DNA from: JBGPML01 sp041486955
Lineage (GTDB): Bacteria > Patescibacteriota > UBA1384 > 2-12-FULL-50-11 > DASWYB01
Assembly (NCBI GenBank): GCA_041486955.1
Contig: JBGPML010000027.1
Span: 1-9,587 of the forward strand
Direction of reading: 5' to 3'
Length of the DNA stretch: 9,587 bases
Below, one piece after another: positions 1-5,637 of this stretch. The notes below the pieces were generated by a model that was not told the DNA's origin, searched no databases, and saw only the letters and a program-made list of their open reading frames with translations. The first letter of the stretch is position 1, and every line of letters begins with the position of its first letter. A program made the translations under genes and the position numbers.

Positions 1-4
1 AATA

Positions 5-104
5 AATTGGCATTCTGCATCGTTGGAACTTCCGGGACTCGTTCACCGTACGTTCATGTACGGCTCACTCCGCTCCTCACTTCCGTCTCGCATAATGTCC
101 AATT
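5..104. repeat. Hairpin repeat, copy A, upstream of nrdB
   Basis: Imperfect inverted repeat of about 100 bp. The outer arms are AATTGGCATTCTGC (5-18) and GCATAATGTCCAATT (90-104), complementary except for one bulge and one mismatch. The centre is a perfect 6-bp hairpin, CCGTAC (46-51), loop GTTCAT, GTACGG (58-63), set in a core (34-78) that recurs at 1198-1241 and 1366-1410. It ends 36 bases before the nrdB start codon, so it may be in or just upstream of the nrdB leader. The left end may extend beyond the window. Function is unknown; a structured RNA or a palindromic mobile repeat are both possible. Confidence 0.6.
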
Positions 105-140
105 AATTGACACGAAATACTAAGATAAAAAGGATAAATT

Positions 141-1160
141 ATGGCAATTAAAGTTTCAGCTGAAAAGAAATTGATCAATGCCTCCGGCACTGATCCGAAT
201 AAGATATTGCCGATCAAATATACTTGGGCTCGGAAACATTATAAGAGTGGAGTGGCCAACAACTGGACGCCCGAAGAAGTCGGAATGCAGAACGATATTG
301 AATTATGGAAACGCCCCGGGGGTCTCAGTGATGACGAGCGGCGACTTATTATGTGGAACATGGGCTTTTTCTCAACCGCCGAAAGTCTTACTGCCAACAA
401 CATCGTGTTATCAATCTACAAGCATCTCACTAATCCGGAATGCCGGCAGTATCTCTTACGTCAAGCCTACGAAGAAGCCATTCATACCGATTGCTTTATC
501 TATTGCTGCGACTCGCTCGGATTAGACCCAGATGATGTCTATAATATGTATTTGACGATTCCATGCATCGCGGCGAAAGATAACTTTGTCGTCGATATTA
601 CGAAATCTATTCTTGATCCTGATTTTAAGCCCGATACGACTGAAAATGTTCAACGATATGTTAACGATCTAATTGGTTATTACGTTATTATGGAAGGTAT
701 TTTTTTCTATGCTGGATTTGTGATGATGCTATCGTTTGCGAGGCAAAACCGCATGGTTGGTGTCAGTGAACAGTTCCAGTATATACTTCGTGACGAGTCT
801 GTCCATTTGGCGTTTGGATCTGATCTGGTTAATACGATTATTGATGAAAATCCATCGATCTGGACAGAGAAATTTCAACAATCAATCATTAAAAATATTA
901 AGAAATCGGTGGACCTGGAATATCAATATGCCAAAGACTGTCTGCCGCGCGGAATTTTAGGTCTTAATGCGGACAATATTAAGCAATATATTGAGTACGT
1001 GGCTGACCGTCGCCTTGAAAGAATTCGTCTCGCGAAGGTTTATGACGTAACAAATCCATTTCCATGGATGAGTGAAATTATCGACTTGAAGAAAGAGAAG
1101 AACTTTTTTGAGACACGAGTCACAGAATACCAAACCGGCGGTAGCCTAAACTGGGACTAG
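141..1160 (+). CDS. nrdB: Ribonucleotide reductase R2 subunit, class Ic (Mn/Fe type)
   Basis: Radical-generating beta subunit of ribonucleoside-diphosphate reductase, which with the alpha subunit NrdA makes deoxyribonucleotides in the cytoplasm. At 339 residues it is close to the Chlamydia trachomatis R2c protein, which I aligned from memory with a constant offset of 8. The six metal ligands are all present: Glu81, Glu112, His115, Glu185, Glu219 and His222. The position of the radical tyrosine is Phe119 (motif EEAIHTDCF), the hallmark of the class Ic group, which uses a Mn(IV)/Fe(III) cofactor in place of a tyrosyl radical. Tyr214 and Tyr330 match the radical-transfer tyrosines, Trp42 probably matches the conserved tryptophan, and the C-terminal tail that docks on NrdA is intact. 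The start is supported by an AAGGA site 6 bases before ATG. nrdA is not in the window; upstream lies only a hairpin repeat, so nrdB appears to be transcribed alone here. A TTGACA (107-112) lies upstream, without a convincing -10 box. Confidence 0.96.
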   Translation: MAIKVSAEKKLINASGTDPNKILPIKYTWARKHYKSGVANNWTPEEVGMQNDIELWKRPGGLSDDERRLIMWNMGFFSTAESLTANNIVLSIYKHLTNPECRQYLLRQAYEEAIHTDCFIYCCDSLGLDPDDVYNMYLTIPCIAAKDNFVVDITKSILDPDFKPDTTENVQRYVNDLIGYYVIMEGIFFYAGFVMMLSFARQNRMVGVSEQFQYILRDESVHLAFGSDLVNTIIDENPSIWTEKFQQSIIKNIKKSVDLEYQYAKDCLPRGILGLNADNIKQYIEYVADRRLERIRLAKVYDVTNPFPWMSEIIDLKKEKNFFETRVTEYQTGGSLNWD

Positions 1161-1276
1161 ACCGGTATATTTGGTCTTGAACTTCGTTACAATCTGCGGT
1201 GCTCACTCAACGTACGTTTAGTACGTCTCGGTTCACTCCTCGATTAAGCCTAGTTAAAGCCACAAATATACCGGTC
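1160..1276. repeat. Hairpin repeat, copy B, at the nrdB stop codon
   Basis: Inverted repeat of 117 bp. The perfect 14-bp outer arms (GACCGGTATATTTG at 1160-1173 and its complement at 1263-1276) begin on the last base of the nrdB stop codon. The next roughly 20 bases on each side are also largely complementary, and the centre is ACGTAC (1210-1215), loop GTTTA, GTACGT (1221-1226). The core at 1198-1241 matches copies A and C. A T-rich stretch (TTACTTTTT) follows the right arm, so the element could end nrdB transcription, although it is much longer than a normal terminator. Confidence 0.7.
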
Positions 1277-1290
1277 TTACTTTTTCCGGC

Positions 1291-1451
1291 ATTGATGTTT
1301 TTGGCTTCTCAGCTTCGCCTTGCATTAGCCTCAAATTGATCGGTCTTTTAGTTTTCGATAAGTCCGGTGCTCGTTCAACGTACCGATAAGTACGTCTCAC
1401 TTTGCTCCTCATCATTGCCTTGATCTCAACTCAATTACGTGAGCCATCAAT
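1291..1451. repeat. Hairpin repeat, copy C
   Basis: Third and most divergent copy. The outer arms are ATTGATG (1291-1297) plus GGCT (1303-1306), pairing with AGCCATCAAT (1442-1451) if five T residues bulge out. The middle of the arms is only weakly complementary. The core (1366-1410) is closest to copy B: GGTGCTCGTTCA, then ACGTAC (1378-1383), a 6-base loop, GTACGT (1390-1395), then CTCACTTTGCTCCTC. Copies B and C together fill most of the 360-base gene-free stretch after nrdB, in which I see no protein gene. Confidence 0.5.
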
Positions 1452-1492
1452 AAGCGAGCAATAACTCTAGAGATTATGCACTAAAGTTTTTT

Positions 1493-1530
1493 GTCATTGA
1501 GAAGAACGAAGTGCCGGCGATCTAGTTGAA
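1493..1530. repeat. Partial GTCATTG-type repeat over the DUF456 stop codon
   Basis: This segment shares GTCATTG, GAA, ACGA and then GGCGATCTAG with the complete element at 9219-9309, in the same order and orientation but without the distal half. The CTAG in it supplies the TAG stop codon of the DUF456 gene on the minus strand. It looks like a decayed or half-length copy that now forms the end of that gene. Confidence 0.45.
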
Positions 1531-2007
1531 ACTGAATATCAGGAACAGAACAAAAAAGAGGATGGCTAACAGGAAATTAATTATCGTGCCGGCGACAAAT
1601 CCTATAGCAGTTCCGGTAGCGACTTTAAGTGCGTGTTGTGCCCGGTGCTTTCGGCGTAATTCGATCAAAAATACAATCAATACCAGCGCAATCACCCCAC
1701 CAAGCGGCGGGAATGCAACGCTGCCAATAAATAGAGCTATAGAACCAACAACAATGGAATGATTTGATGCCCCGACAAATTTTGCGCTTAATACCCCACT
1801 GAAATAGTCAATAACCAATGTTATGGTCGTTATGCCAGCTAATACAGCAAATTCAATACCATGTAGCCGGGTAAAATGATCAATTAAGCCAAAAGCTAAT
1901 GTAACGATCATCATGTAAGGTACCCCCGGTATACCGGGAAGAATCACGCCGATGAGGCCAGGGATGAGAAGAATCGCAAAAATGATTGTCAAAATCGTGG
2001 AATCCAT
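1522..2007 (-). CDS. DUF456 family membrane protein
   Basis: Integral membrane protein of 161 residues resembling the DUF456 family (PF04306), whose biochemical function is not known to me. Visible features: an N-terminal hydrophobic segment (about 4-23), the family-like ILPGIPGVP turn (22-30), a second membrane segment (about 30-42), then IDYFSGVLSAKFVGAS (66-81), where DUF456 proteins carry a conserved LDYxAGxxGAKxxGAS-like stretch. Glycine-rich membrane segments follow (about 84-117, 129-161), separated by a basic loop (RRKHRAQH). An in-frame ATG 45 bases upstream would add 15 residues, but I prefer ATG at 2007: it lies 2 bases after the stop of the small upstream gene, as expected for translational coupling, and the shorter form begins at the first membrane segment. 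No clear ribosome site precedes either start. The stop codon lies within a repeat remnant, so the last residues may be recent. Confidence 0.85.
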   Translation of the reverse strand: MDSTILTIIFAILLIPGLIGVILPGIPGVPYMMIVTLAFGLIDHFTRLHGIEFAVLAGITTITLVIDYFSGVLSAKFVGASNHSIVVGSIALFIGSVAFPPLGGVIALVLIVFLIELRRKHRAQHALKVATGTAIGFVAGTIINFLLAILFFVLFLIFSFN

Positions 2008-2009
2008 GA

Positions 2010-2159
2010 TTAAGCCACGATTTGTCGCTTTAAAATAGTTATGTCGTACCATTCACCGAGCCAGAACGTCCCAATAATAAATCCATTGACAAAGATCCAC
2101 CAAAGATATGTGCGAGATGTTTTGCTGGAAATATAAAATGGATCGGCAGTGGATTGCAT
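2010..2159 (-). CDS. Small membrane protein, 49 residues, upstream of DUF456
   Basis: Short gene that I read directly from the minus strand. It encodes 49 residues: a polar N-terminus (MQSTADPFYISSKTSRT), one hydrophobic segment rich in aromatic residues (about 18-34, YLWWIFVNGFIIGTFWL), then a polar tail ending LKRQIVA. I do not recognise a family. Reasons to believe it: an AGGA ribosome site (AGGATAGG, 2163-2170) 7 bases before the ATG; a stop codon only 2 bases before the DUF456 ATG; and it fills the gap between the KGG-gene terminator and DUF456. The arrangement suggests a two-gene operon in which the small protein may associate with, or help insert, the DUF456 protein; that role is inference. 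A TTGACT lies about 50 bases upstream as a possible -35 element, but the matching -10 is poor. Alternative: a chance reading frame in the DUF456 leader. Confidence 0.6.
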   Translation of the reverse strand: MQSTADPFYISSKTSRTYLWWIFVNGFIIGTFWLGEWYDITILKRQIVA

Positions 2160-2214
2160 AAACCTATCCTAACACGCAGCCATCTAATCGATAAGTCACT
2201 CAATCGAGTCAATA

Positions 2215-2247
2215 ATAAAGGGATCTCGTCCTACGAGATCCCTTTAT
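2215..2247 (-). terminator. Hairpin terminator of the KGG-protein gene
   Basis: Perfect 15-bp stem (2215-2229 with 2233-2247) around a 3-base loop, 17 bases after the KGG gene stop. On the minus strand the stem runs straight into TATTATTGAC, a T-rich tract starting within the stem (CCCTTTATTATT), so it is a good intrinsic terminator. On the plus strand it is followed by TGTTTATTAATAAT, so it may work in both directions. It separates the KGG gene from the small-protein/DUF456 pair. Confidence 0.85.
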
Positions 2248-2264
2248 GTTTATTAATAATATCA

Positions 2265-2504
2265 TTAACTTTTTTTACGCCCCCGGCTAGATTTGCCACC
2301 TTTGCGTCCAATTTCGGCGTAAAATTCGGGACCGTGTTTGGCAGTAGATTCTCCACCCTTATGTCCAGCTTCTTTTGCTTCTTCCTGGCTAAACTCATGG
2401 GCAGTACCTTTCTCGTGAGCTGCCTTACCACCTTTCCGTGCAATTTCTCGCTGTTCTTTTTCCGGCATAGCAGCAAATCCACGACGACTTTCTTTTCGAG
2501 CCAT
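2265..2504 (-). CDS. KGG-motif stress protein (YciG/GsiB-like)
   Basis: Small, very hydrophilic and basic protein of 79 residues with the repeated KGG motif (PF10685, the stress-induced repeat found in Bacillus GsiB and enterobacterial YciG). KGG occurs at 24-26, 49-51 and 68-70, each within a roughly 20-residue unit, with a related RRGFAAM unit at the N-terminus. The C-terminus is a basic tail (SSRGRKKS). Such proteins are thought to be disordered, cytoplasmic and induced by general stress; the molecular role is poorly defined. A GTG 12 bases further upstream would lengthen the protein by four residues, but it lies inside the ribosome site, so the ATG at 2504 is the start. The gene stands alone, ended by a strong hairpin. 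Its strong ribosome site suggests high expression. I see no recognisable stress promoter in the 170 bases upstream, which hold no other gene. Confidence 0.9.
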   Translation of the reverse strand: MARKESRRGFAAMPEKEQREIARKGGKAAHEKGTAHEFSQEEAKEAGHKGGESTAKHGPEFYAEIGRKGGKSSRGRKKS

Positions 2505-2510
2505 ACGTAT

Positions 2511-2520
2511 CACCACCTTT
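2511..2520 (-). promoter_or_regulatory. Ribosome binding site that fixes the KGG-protein start
   Basis: On the minus strand, AAAGGTGGTG lies 6 bases before the ATG at 2504. It is the strongest Shine-Dalgarno match in the window and contains the competing GTG codon, which therefore cannot be the start it serves. Confidence 0.85.
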
Positions 2521-2679
2521 CATTCATCTAACCCTAATAAAAAAATGCTTCGGGTACATGGGTAAAAGCCATAAGCCTCAAGGAAACTCGGCCGATTTGT
2601 TGGGCAGTATTACAAAAGAATAAAAAATGAAGCCTATTAAGAGGATACTGTTTGAAAGCCGATCCGATATAAGATGGAA

Positions 2680-3096
2680 CTAACGGGCAGTTTTTGGTTG
2701 AAATGTAACCAGTCGATTGGCAGTATAATTCCAAATAAGAAGAATCAAGCTTGTAATAATTTTTGCCGGATTTGGTTTTAAGGCATAATGATTCACAAAA
2801 ATTGTCATCAGGACCTCATTAAAGCCTAACGCAATAATACTCACTATCAAAAATCGTATAAATTGTTGTTGTTTGCTCAGTTGATACCCTGCTTCTCGGG
2901 CTTTATGGGCAAAGGAGAAGGAGCGATGCAGAATAAAAGAATAGATAATTGCGACTGTCACTGCCATCCCATTAGCCGCCAATAAATGAAGATGCCAATA
3001 TAGTCCAAGATTTAATAGCCCAAAATCGAGGGCAAAAGCACTTGCCCCAATTAATGCATAACGAATGAGTGATGATTGAGTAGCTTGTTTAATCAT
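2680..3096 (-). CDS. GtrA-like membrane protein
   Basis: Protein of 138 residues with four predicted membrane segments (about 10-32, 37-57, 78-102, 110-130), the size and pattern of the GtrA family (PF04138). Family features seen: an N-terminal RYALIGASAFALDFGLLNLGLY segment (residues 12-33), SFILHRSFSF after segment 2 (53-62), RFLIVSIIALGFNEVLM (81-97) and the terminal NYTANRLVTF (123-132), matching the family's N-x-x-x-N-R-x-x-x-F ending. GtrA proteins are proposed to flip polyprenyl-phosphate-linked sugars across the cytoplasmic membrane. It is the last gene of a three-gene operon. Its ATG overlaps the end of the glycosyltransferase gene by 8 bases, which decides the start; a longer reading frame from 3255 would add 53 residues lying wholly inside that gene and outside the family. 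No clear terminator follows, only T-rich sequence near 2610-2635. Confidence 0.88.
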   Translation of the reverse strand: MIKQATQSSLIRYALIGASAFALDFGLLNLGLYWHLHLLAANGMAVTVAIIYSFILHRSFSFAHKAREAGYQLSKQQQFIRFLIVSIIALGFNEVLMTIFVNHYALKPNPAKIITSLILLIWNYTANRLVTFQPKTAR

Positions 3097-3793
3097 AGAA
3101 CCGGTATTTAACGAGTGTCCAAAGTGCCACAATACCATCGCGCCAGGTAATCTTTTTTCCTTCGTCGAATTCTCGCCCAGCATACGAAATTGGCACCTCG
3201 TAAATGCGAATTTTACGTTTAAGAATTTTGGCAGTAACTTCTGGTTCGAAATCAAATCGCTTTGATCGGAGTTTTATGTCTTTAATAATATCGCGCTTAA
3301 TGAGTTTATAACAGGTCTCCATATCCGACAGAGTCGTATTGTACAAAACATTCGTGACTAAACTCAGAAAGTGGTTCCCCAGCCAGTGCCAAAAGAGCAT
3401 ATTGCGATGTTCTCCCGTAAAACGAGAGCCGTATACGACTATTGATTTGCCCTCCATAACTGGCTTGAGGAGTTTTATATATTCCTCAGGATCATATTCC
3501 AAATCTGCGTCTTGGATTAAAATATATTCTGATTTGGCATGTTTGAGAGCCGTACTAATTGCGGCACCTTTGCCCTGGTTCTTATCATGATAGTAGATAT
3601 TAATTTTTGGGTTATGTAATTTTTCGAGAATTTTTCGCGTTCCATCGGACGAATAATCATCAACGATTATGATTTCAGATGTAAAAGGCGAATCTAAAAC
3701 TTTGGCTAAAATCGCCTCAATCGTTGGTTTTTCATTGAACACCGGCATAATGATCGAAAGTGTCGGAATTGGAGCGTCTTGATGATGTTTCAT
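3089..3793 (-). CDS. Family 2 glycosyltransferase, polyprenyl-phosphate (GtrB/DPM1 type)
   Basis: Cytoplasmic GT-A fold enzyme of 234 residues expected to move a sugar from a nucleotide donor onto a polyprenyl phosphate at the inner face of the membrane. Motifs: PVFNE (17-21), VDDYSSDGT (44-52, nucleotide binding), NQGKGAA (72-78), the metal-binding QDADLEYDP (94-102, with Asp95 and Asp97), YGSRF (121-125), SDMETCYKLIKR (156-167) and FEPEVTAKI (182-190). The SDMETCYK stretch is typical of dolichol/polyprenol-phosphate sugar transferases. Unlike Shigella GtrB it has no C-terminal pair of membrane helices, so it resembles the short DPM1-type enzymes; the small GtrA protein encoded next may provide the membrane partner. 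The ATG overlaps the stop of the upstream gene (ATGA, 4 bases), and the end overlaps the GtrA start by 8 bases. The sugar cannot be told from sequence: mannose and glucose are both possible. Confidence 0.93.
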   Translation of the reverse strand: MKHHQDAPIPTLSIIMPVFNEKPTIEAILAKVLDSPFTSEIIIVDDYSSDGTRKILEKLHNPKINIYYHDKNQGKGAAISTALKHAKSEYILIQDADLEYDPEEYIKLLKPVMEGKSIVVYGSRFTGEHRNMLFWHWLGNHFLSLVTNVLYNTTLSDMETCYKLIKRDIIKDIKLRSKRFDFEPEVTAKILKRKIRIYEVPISYAGREFDEGKKITWRDGIVALWTLVKYRFYD

Positions 3794-5538
3794 TCTACCT
3801 CGTATATTGTGGCATCACTAAACACACCGACTTTTTTCAGTCCTGGAGCGTGGTCAATAAAGTCAGTTTTGTGTTTCGCGGCGACCGCATCAATTCCCAG
3901 TGTAACAAAATCGTCTGGAATAAGGAGTACATATTTTACTTTATTGGTTTGCAGCCATTCTATTGCTTCTGGATTCTCGCCCAAACCATCGATTAATTCG
4001 GCATCCCAGCCATATGAATCAGGCCGGTAAGGTGAAATAGATCCCGTGACACGACGCTTCCAGTGATATGTTGAAAAATACATTCGCTTGGCCTCGATAA
4101 GGTCATTTTTATGACCACCGCCAGAACCGGGAAACAATGGATACTCCACAATCGGAAACTCGCCCGGTTGCGACTGTAACCAATGATACGCTTCAGCTTT
4201 GGAATAATCATATGTCGGATATAATTTGAGTGGAGCAGGAGACTGCTCAATAATAATCCAAGCCGCACATAAGACCACAACGGCATACTGCCATTTTGTT
4301 GGTATTCGTTTGATCATAAAGGCCAAACCCCAAACGGCAAAAAGCATAACACCTAACGCCCCCACCGTATGAGCCCGCATCGGCATTCGAATGGCTTCAT
4401 AACCAGGAATATGATTATAAGGGAAATCGAAGAAGACGTTATAATGAATGATCGTCTTGTCGAACCAGTAACCATGGGGTCCTATGGCCATGGCGAACAT
4501 GACAAATGCCACAATCAAAAACACAATCATACGACGATTTTCCCGCCATTTTCCTCGCTCCAGCCAGAGTCGAATCACACCGAAGAGAAAGAAAAAGTAG
4601 GTCAGCAGACCAAGGCTGTGATTGGTTGGTGGTTGCGTCACTGCATGCCCATGTTCGGCAAGAAACGATCGTAGTAAATGACCAGGCCAGGGCCACGGTA
4701 ATAACCCGCTAATTGCCATTGATACTTGGCTTGCATTATCGCGGATTACCGGGTCATGGAGTTGAATTAAAATCGAAATTATATATAAAGGAAGAGCTAA
4801 TAATGCCGCTAGTCCAAAACCGAGTACAATCCGACCAAGCGATTTAATGTTGAGACCACCTGATATGAAAAGAAACACAACATATACCCCAAAACCGATA
4901 ACCGTGTACATCGTTAAATAAAAATTGGTCGCTAAGGCGAGGAAACTGAAAATGACAAATAAAATAAAATTCTTACGGCTAAATTCGAGTCTGATTTTTT
5001 CGGCAAACAAGAAAACGAACGGGATCCATTGAATAACCTGCACTTGGATATGTCCTCGTTCATCAATGCGTGACGTCATATAACCCCACATCACGCCGGC
5101 AATAATAGCGGCTGCTTGTTGCTTGGTAATATATTTTGCCAACAAATACATTGAAAAACCGGCTAACGCTGTGCTGCCAATGAGAATAAGGTTATAAGCT
5201 CCTAATACCCCAAAAAGTGGAATGAGCGGCAAACTCATTAAAACTAACGAAAACAGGTGATCACCCCAGGCCAACGTATGGTGATAGGGGTAATACATGT
5301 TGGCTTCAAAATAACGCCATGGATAATGAGTCAGAGCATGGTTTCCCCACCCGAGGATCCACTGGTTAAAGGCAGGATCAACCGCGTTTGGTTCAAGCTG
5401 GGCAGTTCGAAAATAGAAGGCCAATGGATACCAAAAAATACAGGCCAAGATGACATAGAACAGTAACACCAAAAACTCCACACGATTGTGCTGGAGCCAG
5501 TGGGATAACCGTGTGCTCGTCCGGTTGATAAGCGTCAT
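3790..5538 (-). CDS. Polytopic membrane protein, GT-C-like glycosyltransferase
   Basis: Large membrane protein (582 residues) with about ten hydrophobic segments, the first at 21-43, and a non-membrane C-terminal domain of about 140 residues. The first outside loop holds Asp54-Pro55 in NAVDPAFNQW, then NMYYPYHHTLAWGDHLF (80-96). The pattern of an acidic residue early in this loop, a Tyr-Pro segment and an Asp-His is common in GT-C-fold enzymes that use lipid-linked sugars. The C-terminal part (from about 443) contains IVEYPLFPG and looks like the globular domain seen in this family. Expected role: moving a sugar from polyprenyl phosphate onto an acceptor on the outer side of the membrane. It is first in an operon with a polyprenyl-phosphate glycosyltransferase (4-base overlap) and a GtrA protein, which supports that role. 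There is no clear ribosome site; a candidate promoter would start transcription at or next to the ATG. The acceptor is unknown. Confidence 0.8.
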   Translation of the reverse strand: MTLINRTSTRLSHWLQHNRVEFLVLLFYVILACIFWYPLAFYFRTAQLEPNAVDPAFNQWILGWGNHALTHYPWRYFEANMYYPYHHTLAWGDHLFSLVLMSLPLIPLFGVLGAYNLILIGSTALAGFSMYLLAKYITKQQAAAIIAGVMWGYMTSRIDERGHIQVQVIQWIPFVFLFAEKIRLEFSRKNFILFVIFSFLALATNFYLTMYTVIGFGVYVVFLFISGGLNIKSLGRIVLGFGLAALLALPLYIISILIQLHDPVIRDNASQVSMAISGLLPWPWPGHLLRSFLAEHGHAVTQPPTNHSLGLLTYFFFLFGVIRLWLERGKWRENRRMIVFLIVAFVMFAMAIGPHGYWFDKTIIHYNVFFDFPYNHIPGYEAIRMPMRAHTVGALGVMLFAVWGLAFMIKRIPTKWQYAVVVLCAAWIIIEQSPAPLKLYPTYDYSKAEAYHWLQSQPGEFPIVEYPLFPGSGGGHKNDLIEAKRMYFSTYHWKRRVTGSISPYRPDSYGWDAELIDGLGENPEAIEWLQTNKVKYVLLIPDDFVTLGIDAVAAKHKTDFIDHAPGLKKVGVFSDATIYEVE

Positions 5539-5545
5539 TGCTCAT

Positions 5546-5574
5546 ATAATACCAAAGGTTACTCATAATATGAA
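5546..5574 (-). promoter_or_regulatory. Candidate leaderless promoter for the glycosylation operon
   Basis: Minus strand: TTCATA (5569-5574, 4 of 6 to TTGACA), a 17-base spacer, then TATTAT (5546-5551, 5 of 6 to TATAAT). The -10 box ends 7 bases before the ATG at 5538, so transcription would begin at or one base before the start codon. That fits the lack of a ribosome site. Confidence 0.45.
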
Positions 5575-5599
5575 AGAGAGGACATCGGGAAAGAGATCC

Positions 5600-5628
5600 T
5601 TGTTTTGCACCGACATTTTGCCTATACT
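5600..5628 (+). promoter_or_regulatory. Candidate promoter for the ABC-2 exporter genes
   Basis: TTGTTT (5600-5605), a 17-base spacer and TATACT (5623-5628, 5 of 6 to TATAAT). The expected transcription start, about 5634-5636, is only 2-4 bases before the ATG at 5638. No Shine-Dalgarno sequence is present, so the mRNA is probably leaderless or nearly so. A TTG start at 5605 would lie inside the promoter and is rejected. Confidence 0.5.
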
Positions 5629-5637
5629 AATTTAAGT

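Noticed and set aside
110..126. Possible NrdR box upstream of nrdB
   Set aside because: ACACGAAATACTAAGA matches the first half of the consensus I recall only loosely, the second half is poor, and no second box is present at helical spacing.
107..135. Promoter for nrdB starting at TTGACA
   Set aside because: The -35 match is perfect, but a 16-18-base spacing lands on the ribosome site with no acceptable -10 hexamer.
2154..2531. Plus-strand reading frame of 125 codons
   Set aside because: It is antisense to the KGG-protein gene and its terminator; the KGG gene has a strong ribosome site and a recognised family.
2531..2600. Terminator with T7 tract after the GtrA operon
   Set aside because: Minus-strand TTTTTTT near 2540 is preceded only by a stem of about five pairs with a large loop, too weak to call.
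2534..2734. Minus-strand 66-codon frame across the end of the GtrA gene
   Set aside because: No ribosome site, no recognisable composition or family, and it overlaps the end of a well-supported gene.
3097..3255. N-terminal extension of the GtrA reading frame
   Set aside because: It lies wholly inside the glycosyltransferase gene and adds 53 non-hydrophobic residues outside the family; the ATG at 3096 fits the coupled overlap.
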